Below are positions 7,251 to 16,522 of a DNA stretch of 64,000 nt, piece by piece. Below the pieces are notes generated by a model that saw nothing but the letters and a program-made list of their open reading frames with translations, searched no databases and was not told the DNA's origin. Source of the stretch: Streptomyces pactum (lineage in GTDB: Bacteria; Actinomycetota; Actinomycetes; Streptomycetales; Streptomycetaceae); assembly GCF_002005225.1 (NCBI RefSeq), contig NZ_CP019724.1, positions 6,093,501-6,157,500 of the forward strand, written 5' to 3'. The position numbers were made by a program, and so were the translations under genes. Within the stretch, counting starts at the first letter, position 1. The number at the start of each line of letters is the position of its first letter.

Positions 7251-7958
7251 ATGACCTCTACCGACAGTGCTGCACAGAAGGCCCCCGCCAAGGACCCCTG
7301 GGACCTGCCCGACGTCTCCGGGCTGGTCGTCGGCGTGCTCGGCGGCACCGGCCCCCAGGGCAAGGGCCTCGCCTACCGCCTCGCCAAGGCCGGCCAGAAG
7401 GTGATCGTCGGCTCGCGCGCCGCCGAGCGCGCCCGGGCCGCCGCCGAGGAGATCGGGCACGGCGTCGAGGGCGCCGACAACGCCGAGACCGCCCGCCGCA
7501 GCGACATCGTGATCGTCGCCGTGCCCTGGGACGGCCACGGCAAGACCCTCGAATCCCTGCGCGGGGAGCTGGCCGGCAAGCTCGTCGTCGACTGCGTCAA
7601 CCCGCTCGGCTTCGACAAGAAGGGCGCCTACGCGCTCAAGCCCGAGGAGGGCAGCGCCGCCGAGCAGGCCGCCGCGCTGCTGCCGGACAGCCGGGTCACC
7701 GCCGCCTTCCACCACCTGTCCGCCGTCCTCCTCCAGGACCCGGAGATCGACGAGATCGACACCGACGTCATGGTGCTGGGCGAGGTGCGCGCCGACGTGG
7801 AGATCGTGCAGGCCCTGGCCGGGCGCATCGCCGGCATGCGGGGCGTCTTCGCCGGGCGGCTGCGCAATGCCCACCAGGTCGAGTCGCTGGTCGCCAACCT
7901 GATCTCCGTCAACCGCCGCTACAAGGCACACGCCGGGCTCCGCGTCACCGACGTGTGA
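7251..7958 (+). CDS. npdG: F420H2:NADP+ oxidoreductase
   Basis: The 235-residue product transfers hydride between coenzyme F420 and NADP. After a 26-residue leader the Rossmann motif VVGVLGGTGPQGKGLAYRLA appears, followed by GQKVIVGSRAAERA, where the Ser-Arg after the second strand favours NADP phosphate. DIVIVAVPWDGH and KLVVDCVNPLGF are the next dinucleotide-fold strands. The family (NpdG/Fno) is widespread in actinomycetes that make F420 and links the NADPH pool to F420-dependent reductases. It is a single gene with no F420 biosynthesis gene alongside. Identity is strong; direction of flux in vivo is not visible. Confidence 0.92.
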   Translation: MTSTDSAAQKAPAKDPWDLPDVSGLVVGVLGGTGPQGKGLAYRLAKAGQKVIVGSRAAERARAAAEEIGHGVEGADNAETARRSDIVIVAVPWDGHGKTLESLRGELAGKLVVDCVNPLGFDKKGAYALKPEEGSAAEQAAALLPDSRVTAAFHHLSAVLLQDPEIDEIDTDVMVLGEVRADVEIVQALAGRIAGMRGVFAGRLRNAHQVESLVANLISVNRRYKAHAGLRVTDV

Positions 7959-8050
7959 GGCGATGGGGGACACTGGTGGGTGCCGGCGGTACCCGTACCG
8001 CCCGTGTTCACCGCAGTACCCGCACGTGTCCCCCGACAGGAGCCCGCACC

Positions 8051-8242
8051 ATGCCCCGCCTCGCCCTCTACGCCCTGGCCGTCTGCGTACTCGCCGTGGC
8101 CGCCGCCGTCGTCTCCTTCGGGCAGGGCAGCGTGCTGATCGGCGTCGTGTGGGTGCTGCTGTCGGGGCTGTCCTCCAACATGTGCTGGTACTACGTCAAG
8201 CGCGGCAGGGAAGCCCGCCGCTCCACGTCCGTCACGGGCTGA
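8051..8242 (+). CDS. small membrane protein
   Basis: The 63-residue product starts at ATG 8051, 6 bp after an AGGAG ribosome-binding site. Two hydrophobic segments (about residues 5-22 and 27-45) are separated by SFGQGS, followed by a basic tail WYYVKRGREARRS, so it is probably a two-helix membrane protein with its C-terminus inside. It lies 92 bp after npdG on the same strand. Its 3' end overlaps the convergent site-2 protease gene by 11 bp. Function unknown; it looks like a conserved streptomycete small membrane protein. Confidence 0.75.
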   Translation: MPRLALYALAVCVLAVAAAVVSFGQGSVLIGVVWVLLSGLSSNMCWYYVKRGREARRSTSVTG

Positions 8243-9029
8243 CCGAGCACAGCTCGTCCGTCTGCCAGAAGCGGTACAGCTCGAAGCCGCAGTACGTGTC
8301 GATCTCGCCGATGCCGAGACCGCGCAGGAGCGCGTCGACCGCGCCGAAGAACACGCCGTTGACGGCCGGGATCCACAGCAGCGCGAACACGATCAGCAGC
8401 CCGAAGGGCGCGAGCGGCTCCACCTGCCGCCGTACGTTGTACGACAGCCACGGCTCGATCACCCCGTAGCCGTCCAGGCCCGGCACCGGCAGGAAGTTCA
8501 GGATCGCCGCCGTGACCTGGAGCAGCGCGAGGAAGGCCAGCGCGATCCGGAAGTCGCGCGGCACACCGTCCAGCGCGTCCAGCCAGAACGGGGCCGTGCA
8601 CACCACGGCGAACAGGACGTTCGTCAGCGGTCCCGCGGCCGAGATCAGGCTGTGCCGCCACCGCCCCCGGATCCGCCCGCGCTCGATGAAGACGGCACCG
8701 CCCGGCAGCCCGATGCCGCCCATGATCACGAACAGCACCGGCAGCACGATGCTCAGCAGCGCGTGCGTGTACTTCACCGGGTTCAGCGTCAGATAGCCCT
8801 TCGCGCCGACCGAGATGTCGCCGCTGTGCAGCGCGGTGCGCGCGTGCGCGTACTCGTGCAGGCACAGCGACACGACCCAGGCCGCCGTCACGAACAGGAA
8901 CACGGCCAGGCCCGGCTGCTCGGCGAACCCGGTCCAGGTGGCCCAGCCCGTGACCGCGGCGACGGCGACGATCCCGAGGAACACCGGACTGATCCGCCGG
9001 TCACTGGGGCGGGCGGTGGCGGTGGTCAT
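8232..9029 (-). CDS. site-2 protease family (M50) membrane metalloprotease
   Basis: The 265-residue protein starts at ATG 9029 (MTTATARPSDRRISPVF). The zinc motif HEYAH is at residues 58-62 inside a transmembrane helix, and the second signature NFLPVPGLDGY, the NxxPxxxxDG motif that gives the third metal ligand, lies about 130 residues later. About six hydrophobic helices are visible. There is no PDZ or CBS domain, so this is the minimal rhomboid-like-size S2P group. Such enzymes cut within membranes, often anti-sigma factors, but the substrate here is unknown. It is divergent from the AfsR-like regulator. Confidence 0.9.
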   Translation of the reverse strand: MTTATARPSDRRISPVFLGIVAVAAVTGWATWTGFAEQPGLAVFLFVTAAWVVSLCLHEYAHARTALHSGDISVGAKGYLTLNPVKYTHALLSIVLPVLFVIMGGIGLPGGAVFIERGRIRGRWRHSLISAAGPLTNVLFAVVCTAPFWLDALDGVPRDFRIALAFLALLQVTAAILNFLPVPGLDGYGVIEPWLSYNVRRQVEPLAPFGLLIVFALLWIPAVNGVFFGAVDALLRGLGIGEIDTYCGFELYRFWQTDELCSVSP

Positions 9030-9246
9030 GGGACTCCCTGGCGGTCGGACACACGTATGACCCGGCCGGGGCCGGCGGGGACTGCCCGACGGTACCGGGC
9101 GCACGGGGGGAACGTCTCGCGGGCGGCGGGAGGTTCCGGGGAGGCCGCCGCCCGCCTGGGGCCCGGACCACCGGACGGGCACCGGTTCCCGGACCTCACG
9201 CCGCGCCGTCGAAACCCCGTGACCGGCTCCGACGGCAGCGGGGACA

Positions 9247-12200
9247 ATGGGCCCCGTGCGCTATCGCATCCTCGGCACCACACAGGTACTCCGCCCCGAC
9301 GGCTCGGCCGTCCCGCTCGGCGGGGCGCGGCTGCGCGCGCTGCTGACCGTCCTCGCCCTGAGGCCCGGCCGCGCCGTGGCGGCGGGACTGCTGGTGGAGG
9401 AGGTGTGGGACGGCGATCCGCCCGCCGACGCGCCGGGTGCCCTGCAGGCCCTGGTCGGGCGGCTGCGCCGGACGCTCGGCGCGGAGGCGGTCGCCTCGGC
9501 CGACGGCGGCTACCGGCTCGCCGCCACCCCCGACGACGTCGACCTGCACCGCTTCGGCCGGCTGGCCGGCGAGGGCGCCCGCGCCCTGGCCGACGGCGAC
9601 CCCGGCAAGGCGGCCGTCGTGCTCGACGACGCCCTCGGCCTGTGGCGCGGCCCCGCCCTCGCCGACCTGCCCGACCGCACCGCCGAGGCGGCCCGCTGGG
9701 AGATGCGGCACCTGGACGCCCTGCGCGCCCGGCACGCCGCCGCCCTGGACCTCGGTCAGGCCGAGCGCTCCCTGCCCGAGCTGACCGCGCTGTGCGACGG
9801 CCGCCCCCTGGACGAGCCCCTCCAGGCGCTCCGGCTGCGCGCCCTGCGCGACACCGGCCGCACCGCCGAGGCGCTGGCCGCCTACGAGGCCGTACGCCGA
9901 CTGCTCGCGGACCGGCTCGGCACCGACCCCGGACCCGAGCTACGGGCTCTGCACGGGGAGTTGCTCAATCCCGCGGGGGCCGCGGCAACCGCGACCGGCG
10001 TGACCGGCGTGACCGGCGTGACCGGCGCCCCGGGCGCGGTGACCGCAACGGGCGGAACGGGCGCGGCGCCCGCCACACCCCCGACGCCCCCGACACCCCC
10101 GACGCCCGCGACGGGCGCGGCGCCGACGCCGGGCGTGCCGACCTCGCCGGGTGCGGCACCTGCGACGGGCGCGGCGGCCATGCCGGGCGTGGCGACCCCG
10201 CCGGGCGCGGCACCTGCGACGGGCGCGGCGACCATGCCGGGCGTGGCGACCCCGCCGGGTGCGGCACCTGCGACGGGCGCGGCGGCCATGCCGGGCGTGG
10301 CGACCCCGCCGGGCGCGGCACCTGCGACGGGCGCGGCGACCATGCCGGGCGTGGCGACCCCGCCGGGCGCGGCACCTGCGACGGGCGCGGCGACCATGCC
10401 GGGCGTGGCGACCCCGCCGGGCGCGGCACCTGCGACGGGCGCGGCGACCCCGCCGGGCGTGGCGACCCCGCCGGAGGCGGCACCTGCGACGCCCCCGGCG
10501 TCCGCCACCGGCGCGGCAACCGCGACGCCCCCGGCGTCCGCCACCGGCGCGAGGCCTGCCGCGTCCGCTGATCCCTCGGCGGGCGAGACCCCTGACGCCG
10601 TCGCTGCGGCCGCCGCCCGGCCCCGTGGCAACCTCCGCGCCCGGCTCACCTCCTTCGTCGGCCGGGACGCCGACATCGAGGCCCTGCGCGCCGATCTCAC
10701 GGCCGCACGTCTCGTCACCCTCCTCGGGCCCGGCGGCGCGGGCAAGACGCGGCTGTCCCAGGAGGTCGCCGAGGGCGCCGGCGACCCGGCGCGGGACGGC
10801 GCCTGGCTGGCCGAACTCGCCCCCGTCGACGACCCCGACGCCGTACCGGAGGCCGTGCTGACCGCCCTCGGCGCCCGCGAGACCGTGCTGTACGGCGCCG
10901 GCGCCGAGGAGATGCGGGTCGTCGCCGCCCCCGACCGGCGGGCCACCGCCGTGGAGCGCCTCGTCGAGCACTGCGGCCGGCGCCGCATGCTGATCGTCCT
11001 CGACAACTGCGAGCACGTCGTCGACGCCGCCGCCCGCCTCACCGAGGAACTGCTCGCCCGCTGCCCCGGCCTGACCGTCCTCGCCACCAGCCGCGAACCC
11101 CTCGGCGTACCGGGGGAGACGCTGCGCCCGGTGGAGCCCCTGCCCGAGCCCGCCGCGCTGCGGCTGCTCGCCGACCGGGGCGTCGCCGCCCGCCCCGGCT
11201 TCCGCCCCGACGCCGACGAGGAGACCGCGGCCGCCTGCGCCGAGATCTGCCGCCGCCTCGACGGCCTGCCGCTCGCCATCGAACTGGCCGCCGCCCGGCT
11301 GCGGATGATGACCGCCCGCCAGATCGCCGACCGCCTCGACGACCGCTTCCGCCTCCTCACCTCCGGCAGCCGCACCGTCCTGCCCCGCCAGCAGACCCTG
11401 CGGGCGGTCGTCGACTGGTCCTGGGACCTGCTGGACGCGGAGGAACGGGACGTGCTGGGGCGGCTGTCCGTCTTCGCGGGCGGCTGCGACCTCGTCGCCG
11501 CCGAGGCCGTGTGCGGGCCCGCCGCCCTGGACGCCCTCGGCTCCCTCGTCGACAAGTCCCTGGTCGTGGCCGCACCGTCCGGCGGTGACGGCATGCGCTA
11601 CCGGCTCCTGGAGACCGTCGCCGAATACGCCGCCGAACGCCTCGACGAGACCGGCGGCCGGCCCGCCGCCGAGCGCGCGCACCTGACGTACTACCGCGAA
11701 CTCGCCCGGACCGCGGACCCCTTGCTGCGCGGCCCGCAACAGCTCACCGCCATCGAGCGGCTGGAGCGCGAGTACGAGAACCTGCGCACCGCCCTGCGCC
11801 ACGCCATCGCCGAGCGCGACGAACAGGAGGCGCTCAGCCTGTCCCTCTCGCTGGTCTGGTACTGGCAGATGCGCGACCTGCGGGTGGAGGCCCGGAACTG
11901 GTTCAGCGAGGTCATGGCCCTCGGCCCCGACCCGTTCGCCGAGCCGGTGCGCCGCGCCGAGCCGGTGTGGGAGCGGTGCACGGCCGCCCCGCCCCCGATC
12001 ACCGGCGAAGTACTGGCCGAGGCCCGGCGCGGGGTCCACCTCGCCCACCTCGCCTGCATGGACACCGAGCGGGAGGCCTGGGAGCAGCCGCAGGCCAAGC
12101 GGAAACTGCGGGTCATCGCCGAGACCTACGAACCGGGCATGCCCCAGACCTGTTCCCCTCCCGGCCTGCTCTGGTTCTTCGCCGTGATGCTCTCCGGCGA

Positions 12201-13143
12201 CATGGAGCGGCTGCGCGAGATCATGGACGCCGCCGTGCGCACCTGCCGTGCGACACCCGGGTTCGAGTGGTCGCTGGCCGGCAGTCTGCAGATGCGCGCC
12301 AACTTCCACGCCAACCGCACCGAGTGGGCGGGCGACGCGGCCCGCGACGCCGACGAGGCACTGGATATCTACCGCCGCCTCGGCGACGCCTGGGGCACCG
12401 CCGAGGCGCTCGCCGCCCGCGGCGAGGCCCGTGAGCGCAAGGGCGAGTACCGACTCGCCGCCGCCGACTACCGGCTCGCCGCGGTGCACGCCGAACGGCT
12501 CGGCGCGCACGCCCAGGTGGACGTCCTGGAGGCCCGCCTCGGCAGCGTGCTGCTGGAGGCGGGGGACGGCGAGGAGGGCGAGCGCATCCTGACCGCCGTG
12601 ATCGACCGGACCGAGGGGACCGGGCACAACGGCGCCGTGCCGGCCGCCCGGCTCTTCCTGGCCGGCTGGCTCGGCATGACCGACCGGATCGCCGAGGCGC
12701 GTGTGCAGTTGCGGCTGCTGCGCGAGGACTTCGCCGTCTCCCACTTCATCGTCTTCGACGCCTTCATCCTCGCCGCCGAGGCATGGATCGCCACGCTGGA
12801 GGACCGGCACGAGGAGTGCCTGGACAAGACCCGCATGGCGCTGGAACGGGCCGAGGACCCGCTGTCCGCCGCCGTCGCCCCGCACATGCGCTCCGGGTAC
12901 CTGACCATCGCCGCGATGGCGCTGGCCCGCGTGGACGGCGGGCGCCGGGCCGCGGACGCCGCGCGCTGCATCGGCGCCGCCGACGCGCTGCTGCCGCCGG
13001 ACCACGTCCCGATGGGCCTGGAGCGGGACGCGCGCGCCCGGGCCGCCGGGCGGGTCCGCGAGGTGCTCGGCGCCCAGGCGTACGAGGCCGCGCACGCCGA
13101 GGGCGCCGGCCTCACCGCGGAGGAGGCCGTCGCCCTGCTCTGA
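9247..13143 (+). CDS. AfsR/SARP-like regulator with NB-ARC ATPase and TPR domains
   Basis: The 1298-residue product begins with an OmpR-type winged-helix domain (about residues 1-95: YRILGTTQVLRPDGS, later ALQALVGRLRRTLGAEA) and a bacterial transcriptional activation domain (about 95-240). Residues about 245-450 are a low-complexity Ala/Pro/Thr/Gly linker with 18-residue repeats. An NB-ARC type ATPase follows, with Walker A LLGPGGAGKTRL at about 493 and Walker B-like LIVLDNCEHV at about 582. The C-terminal 500 residues are helical repeats. It is thus a large SARP-type activator, possibly nucleotide-controlled. ATG 9247 and GTG 9256 are both possible starts. It is convergent with the ABC exporter genes, 12 bp apart. 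Confidence 0.9.
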   Translation: MGPVRYRILGTTQVLRPDGSAVPLGGARLRALLTVLALRPGRAVAAGLLVEEVWDGDPPADAPGALQALVGRLRRTLGAEAVASADGGYRLAATPDDVDLHRFGRLAGEGARALADGDPGKAAVVLDDALGLWRGPALADLPDRTAEAARWEMRHLDALRARHAAALDLGQAERSLPELTALCDGRPLDEPLQALRLRALRDTGRTAEALAAYEAVRRLLADRLGTDPGPELRALHGELLNPAGAAATATGVTGVTGVTGAPGAVTATGGTGAAPATPPTPPTPPTPATGAAPTPGVPTSPGAAPATGAAAMPGVATPPGAAPATGAATMPGVATPPGAAPATGAAAMPGVATPPGAAPATGAATMPGVATPPGAAPATGAATMPGVATPPGAAPATGAATPPGVATPPEAAPATPPASATGAATATPPASATGARPAASADPSAGETPDAVAAAAARPRGNLRARLTSFVGRDADIEALRADLTAARLVTLLGPGGAGKTRLSQEVAEGAGDPARDGAWLAELAPVDDPDAVPEAVLTALGARETVLYGAGAEEMRVVAAPDRRATAVERLVEHCGRRRMLIVLDNCEHVVDAAARLTEELLARCPGLTVLATSREPLGVPGETLRPVEPLPEPAALRLLADRGVAARPGFRPDADEETAAACAEICRRLDGLPLAIELAAARLRMMTARQIADRLDDRFRLLTSGSRTVLPRQQTLRAVVDWSWDLLDAEERDVLGRLSVFAGGCDLVAAEAVCGPAALDALGSLVDKSLVVAAPSGGDGMRYRLLETVAEYAAERLDETGGRPAAERAHLTYYRELARTADPLLRGPQQLTAIERLEREYENLRTALRHAIAERDEQEALSLSLSLVWYWQMRDLRVEARNWFSEVMALGPDPFAEPVRRAEPVWERCTAAPPPITGEVLAEARRGVHLAHLACMDTEREAWEQPQAKRKLRVIAETYEPGMPQTCSPPGLLWFFAVMLSGDMERLREIMDAAVRTCRATPGFEWSLAGSLQMRANFHANRTEWAGDAARDADEALDIYRRLGDAWGTAEALAARGEARERKGEYRLAAADYRLAAVHAERLGAHAQVDVLEARLGSVLLEAGDGEEGERILTAVIDRTEGTGHNGAVPAARLFLAGWLGMTDRIAEARVQLRLLREDFAVSHFIVFDAFILAAEAWIATLEDRHEECLDKTRMALERAEDPLSAAVAPHMRSGYLTIAAMALARVDGGRRAADAARCIGAADALLPPDHVPMGLERDARARAAGRVREVLGAQAYEAAHAEGAGLTAEEAVALL
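10130..10490 (+). repeat. 54-bp in-frame tandem repeat coding an 18-residue unit
   Basis: Inside the AfsR-like gene the unit GVATPPGAAPATGAATMP (or AAMP) is repeated about five times, starting near 10184 with period 54 bp, with partial units on both sides. Being a multiple of three, copy-number change would keep the frame. It lies between the activator domain and the ATPase and so sets linker length. Confidence 0.9.
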
Positions 13144-13155
13144 TCCCGGGCCGGG

Positions 13156-14025
13156 TCAGGTCTTCGTACGGAACTTGTGGATGGCGACCGGCGCCATCAC
13201 CGCCGTGATCGCCACCGACCAGCCGAGCGTCATCCACAGGTCGTGCGCGACCGGGCCGCCGACCATCAGTCCGCGCGCCGCGTCGGCGAGCGTGGACAGC
13301 GGGTTGTAGTCGGTGAAGGCCTGCAGCCAGCCCGGCATCGACTGCGGCGGGGCGAAGATGGACGAGCCGAACTGGAGCGGGAACAGCACCATGAATCCCA
13401 TCCCCTGCACGGCCTGGGCGTTCTTCAGGATCACGCCCAGGGTGAGGAACACCCACATGATCGACGAGGCGAACACCGCGGACAGGGCGACCGCCGCGAA
13501 CAGACCGGCCCAGTTCCGGATGTCGAAGCCGACCAGGACGGCGACGACCATCAGCACCGTCGTCGCGAACAGCATCCGCAGCATCTCCACCGAGATCTTC
13601 GCGAAGAGCACGGAGCCGCGCCCGATCGGCAGGGACCGGAAGCGGTCCATGACACCGGAGTTGAAGTCCTGGCTGAACCCGGTGCCGACACCCTGGGACA
13701 GCGTCATGCTCATCATCGCGATCATGCCGGGGATCACGTACTGCACATAGCCGTCCTGGCCGCCGCCCAGGGCCTGGCCGATCGAACCGCCGAAGACGTA
13801 CACGAACAGCAGGGTGAAGACGACCGGCATCAGCAGGGCGTCGAACATCGACTCCGGGTCCTGCCGGATCCACAGCAGGTTGCGGCGGACCAGGGCACCG
13901 GTGTGCCGGACATGTCCGCGCGGCGAGATCCGGGCGTCGGCACGGGGAGCGGGGGGCACGGTGACCGAAGGGGCGGCGCGAAGCGCCTCAGGCGGGGTGG
14001 TGGTGGGAGACGGGCGGGCGCTCAT
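13156..14025 (-). CDS. ABC-2 type (DrrB-like) transporter permease
   Basis: The 289-residue membrane protein has about six hydrophobic segments typical of ABC-2 permeases, for example LLMPVVFTLLFVYVFGG, LFATTVLMVVAVLVGFDI and LSAVFASSIMWVFLTLGVIL. The N-terminal 45 residues are cytoplasmic and Pro/Ala-rich. Its ATG (14023-14025) overlaps the stop of the upstream ATPase gene as ATGA, indicating translational coupling and a two-component exporter of the daunorubicin-resistance type. The substrate is unknown. It converges on the AfsR-like gene. Confidence 0.9.
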   Translation of the reverse strand: MSARPSPTTTPPEALRAAPSVTVPPAPRADARISPRGHVRHTGALVRRNLLWIRQDPESMFDALLMPVVFTLLFVYVFGGSIGQALGGGQDGYVQYVIPGMIAMMSMTLSQGVGTGFSQDFNSGVMDRFRSLPIGRGSVLFAKISVEMLRMLFATTVLMVVAVLVGFDIRNWAGLFAAVALSAVFASSIMWVFLTLGVILKNAQAVQGMGFMVLFPLQFGSSIFAPPQSMPGWLQAFTDYNPLSTLADAARGLMVGGPVAHDLWMTLGWSVAITAVMAPVAIHKFRTKT

Positions 14026-15050
14026 ACGGCGTCCTCCTCACGGGCGTCGGCGGGCGCGGAGTCCTGCGGGGCACTGGCGCGGTGGCCGGTGAGGGACAGG
14101 AAGACCTCGTCCAGGCTGGGCAGTTCGGTGGTGACGGAGGCGACCGTGATGCCGCGCGCGGTGACCGCGCCGACCACGGCGGTGAGCTGCTCGTCGCTGA
14201 GGATCGGCACCAGGACGTCACCGCGCCGCGCGTCCACCGTGGAGTTGGCGAGCCCGGTGATGCCCAGCTCGTCCAGGTAGGCGGCGAGCGGGCGCAGTTG
14301 GAGCGGGTCGGCCGGGCGGACGCGCAGGGTGCGGCCGCCGACCTTGGCCTTCAGCTCCTCGATGCCGCCGTTCGCGATGACCTTGCCGCGGTCGACGACG
14401 GTCAGCTCGGCGGCGAGCTGCTCGGCCTCCTCCATGTACTGGGTGGTCAGCAGCACGGTGACACCGTCGCCGACCATGCGCTTGACCTCGTCCCACACCT
14501 CGTTGCGGGTGCGCGGGTCCAGGCCGGTGGTGGGTTCGTCCAGGTAGAGGACGGCCGGGTGCCCGATCATGGAGGCGGCCAGGTCGAGCCGGCGCCGCAT
14601 GCCGCCCGAGTAGGTGGCCGCGGGCCGCTTGCCGGCCTCGGTGAGCGAGAACCGCTCGAGCAGTTGGTCGGCCCGGGTACGGGCGTTGCTGCGGGACAGG
14701 TCGAGCAGGCGCCCGATCATGTACAGGTTCTCCCAGCCGGGGAGCTTCTCGTCCACGGACGCGTACTGCCCGGTGAGCCCTATCACCCGCCGGAGCTGCC
14801 GCGGCTGCCGGACGACGTCGTAGCCGGCGACGTGCGCCTGGCCGGCGTCGGGCGTGACGAGGGTGGACAGGATGCGGACGAGGGTGGTCTTGCCGGCCCC
14901 GTTCGGCCCGAGCACGCCCATCACGGTGCCCTCGCGCACATCCAGGTCGACGCCGTCCAGCGCCTTGGTCTCGCCGTAGTGCTTGACCAGCCCCCGTACG
15001 GTGACCGCGCTGCCCGCGGCGGTCGGGGGGTTGCCGTCGATTCGCTTCAT
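14022..15050 (-). CDS. DrrA-like ABC transporter ATP-binding protein
   Basis: Starting at ATG 15050 (MKRIDGNPPTAAG) it encodes 342 residues. Walker A is VLGPNGAGKTTLVRIL near residue 50, the signature motif is YSGGMRRRLDLAASM, and Walker B with D-loop is LYLDEPTTGLDPRTR. The C-terminal region is the extension found in DrrA-type exporters. It energises export by the adjacent permease. The open frame extends upstream across a 31-bp repeat array, but the family start and loss of similarity argue for 15050. Expression may be controlled by that array. Substrate unknown; drug or lipid export are the usual roles. Confidence 0.92.
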   Translation of the reverse strand: MKRIDGNPPTAAGSAVTVRGLVKHYGETKALDGVDLDVREGTVMGVLGPNGAGKTTLVRILSTLVTPDAGQAHVAGYDVVRQPRQLRRVIGLTGQYASVDEKLPGWENLYMIGRLLDLSRSNARTRADQLLERFSLTEAGKRPAATYSGGMRRRLDLAASMIGHPAVLYLDEPTTGLDPRTRNEVWDEVKRMVGDGVTVLLTTQYMEEAEQLAAELTVVDRGKVIANGGIEELKAKVGGRTLRVRPADPLQLRPLAAYLDELGITGLANSTVDARRGDVLVPILSDEQLTAVVGAVTARGITVASVTTELPSLDEVFLSLTGHRASAPQDSAPADAREEDAV

Positions 15051-15080
15051 GCCGACGACGTTGTCAGCCCGCACCGACAA

Positions 15081-15224
15081 ACGACCGACATCCCGCCGAC
15101 AGCCGTCCGGTACGACCGACATCCCACCGACAGCCGTCCGGGTACGACCGACATCCCGCCGACAGCCGTCCGGTACGACCGACACCCCGCCGACAGCCGT
15201 CCGCCGCGACCGGCGTCCCGCCGA
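15081..15224. repeat. 31-bp direct-repeat array upstream of the ABC exporter
   Basis: Copies of a unit beginning ACGACCGACATCCCGCCGAC start at 15081, 15112, 15144 and 15175, with a diverged copy at 15206 (period 31, 32, 31, 31). On the minus strand each copy reads TGTCGGCGGGATGTCGG, itself a TGTCGG direct repeat spaced 11 bp. The array ends about 30 bp upstream of the exporter start, which is promoter position, and follows the panB terminator. Confidence 0.85.
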
Positions 15225-15275
15225 CGGGGATGTCGGCGCGGGCCGCGGGACGGACCGCCGGGCCGCCGCACATAC

Positions 15276-15315
15276 CACCGGCCCCGCCGACGGGGGAAGA
15301 TCGGCGGGGCCGGTG
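15276..15315 (-). terminator. panB hairpin terminator
   Basis: CACCGGCCCCGCCGA pairs perfectly with TCGGCGGGGCCGGTG (15-bp stem, 10-nt loop). It lies 18 bp downstream of the panB stop and isolates panB from the repeat array and exporter operon. Confidence 0.85.
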
Positions 15316-15332
15316 TGTGGTGCCGCGATGGC

Positions 15333-16208
15333 TCAGTGGACGGAGTGCTCCTCCTGCGGGAACGTTCCGCCGACGACGTCCTCGGCGAACGCCTTCGCCG
15401 CGTCGCCCATGACGCCGCGCAGGTCGGCGTACTGCTTGACGAACTTCGGCATCCGGCCGCCGGTCAGCCCGAGCATGTCGGTCCACACCAGCACCTGCGC
15501 GTCCGTGTCCGGACCCGCGCCGATGCCGACCGTGGGGATGTGCAGGGTCCGCGTCACCTCGGCGGCCAGCTCGGCCGGCACCAGCTCCAGGACGACCGCG
15601 AAGGCGCCCGCGTCCTGCACCGCCTTGGCGTCGCGCAGCAACTGCTGGGCCGCCTCCTCGCCCCGGCCCTGCACCCGGTAGCCCATCGAGTTGACGGACT
15701 GCGGGGTGAGGCCGATGTGCGCCATCACGGGGATGCCGGACTCCACCAGCAGCTCGATCTGCCGGTGCGAGCGCTCGCCGCCCTCCAGCTTGACCGCCCC
15801 GACCCCGGCCTCCTTGACCAGCCGGGTCGCCGAGCGCAGCGCCTGGACCGGGCCCTCCTGGTAGGAACCGAAGGGCAGGTCGGCCACGATCAGGGCGCGG
15901 CCGGTGCCCCGTACGACGGCGGCCGAGAGCATGGTCATCTGGTCCAGCGTGACGGGCACGGTGGTCTCGTAGCCGAGGTGGCAGTTGCCCGCGGAGTCGC
16001 CGACGAGCATGACCGGGATGCCGGCCTCGTCGAAGACGGACGCGGTCATGGCGTCGTAGGCGGTGAGCATGGGCCATTTCTCACCGCGCTCCTTGGCGGC
16101 GGTGATGTCCCGGACGGTGATGCGACGGTTGCTCTTGCCCCCGTACAGCGCCCTGTTCCCGTCGGCGGGCTTGCCCTGCGGCGTCGGGGCAGCCGAAAGC
16201 TGCGTCAT
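15333..16208 (-). CDS. panB: 3-methyl-2-oxobutanoate hydroxymethyltransferase (pantothenate synthesis)
   Basis: The 291-residue product makes ketopantoate from alpha-ketoisovalerate and methylene-tetrahydrofolate, the first committed step to pantothenate and CoA. Visible family motifs are [39 protein letters not shown] with the Mg-binding Asp, ADLPFGSYQ with the second Asp, [17 protein letters not shown] and [20 protein letters not shown]. The N-terminus carries about 30 extra residues, as in other actinomycetes. It is a single gene bounded by a strong terminator and a 314-bp divergent promoter region; panC/panD are not in the window. Confidence 0.96.
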   Translation of the reverse strand: MTQLSAAPTPQGKPADGNRALYGGKSNRRITVRDITAAKERGEKWPMLTAYDAMTASVFDEAGIPVMLVGDSAGNCHLGYETTVPVTLDQMTMLSAAVVRGTGRALIVADLPFGSYQEGPVQALRSATRLVKEAGVGAVKLEGGERSHRQIELLVESGIPVMAHIGLTPQSVNSMGYRVQGRGEEAAQQLLRDAKAVQDAGAFAVVLELVPAELAAEVTRTLHIPTVGIGAGPDTDAQVLVWTDMLGLTGGRMPKFVKQYADLRGVMGDAAKAFAEDVVGGTFPQEEHSVH

Positions 16209-16522
16209 GGCAACGGCTCCTTCATGTCATCTCGAGGCACCCTCACGGTGTCCCCGGATCCCTCCCATGGTGGCACCTCGTGCCTCCGGACGGCTAGGGG
16301 ACCTGCGACACGGCCGCGTCCCGGGGCGGGGAAGAGGGGGCGAATGTGATCGTTGTGTCACAGAGCGGCCCGTGTCGACCCCGTTCGGAACTCCGGACGC
16401 CGGCTCCCACGTCCTTGTGCCAGTACGGCCGTCACGGGACGGCGGGATCGGAACCGATCATCCCCTAGGGTGCTGAGTCACGGGGGGCGACGGTGTTGCA
16501 CGGCGGGTAGTGAGGCGACGGT
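16209..16522. other. divergent intergenic region panB / membrane nuclease-fold gene
   Basis: This 314-bp region holds the promoters of both flanking genes. The only structure I see is an imperfect CRP-like palindrome TGTGA-N8-TCACA at 16345-16362; the spacer is two longer than the usual six, so binding by Crp is doubtful. No convincing gene is present. Confidence 0.4.

Noticed and set aside
9940..13095. 1051-residue minus-strand frame opposite the AfsR-like gene, ending in Arg/Gly repeats
   Set aside because: Antisense shadow of the repeat linker and ATPase; codon use and motifs belong to the plus strand.
14022..15278. Longer N-terminal form of the ABC ATPase starting upstream of the repeats
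   Set aside because: The extra residues are translated repeat DNA, and family similarity begins just after the ATG at 15050.
16345..16362. Crp binding site TGTGA-N8-TCACA before panB or the EEP-fold gene
   Set aside because: The spacer is two bases longer than the consensus; recorded only as a palindrome.
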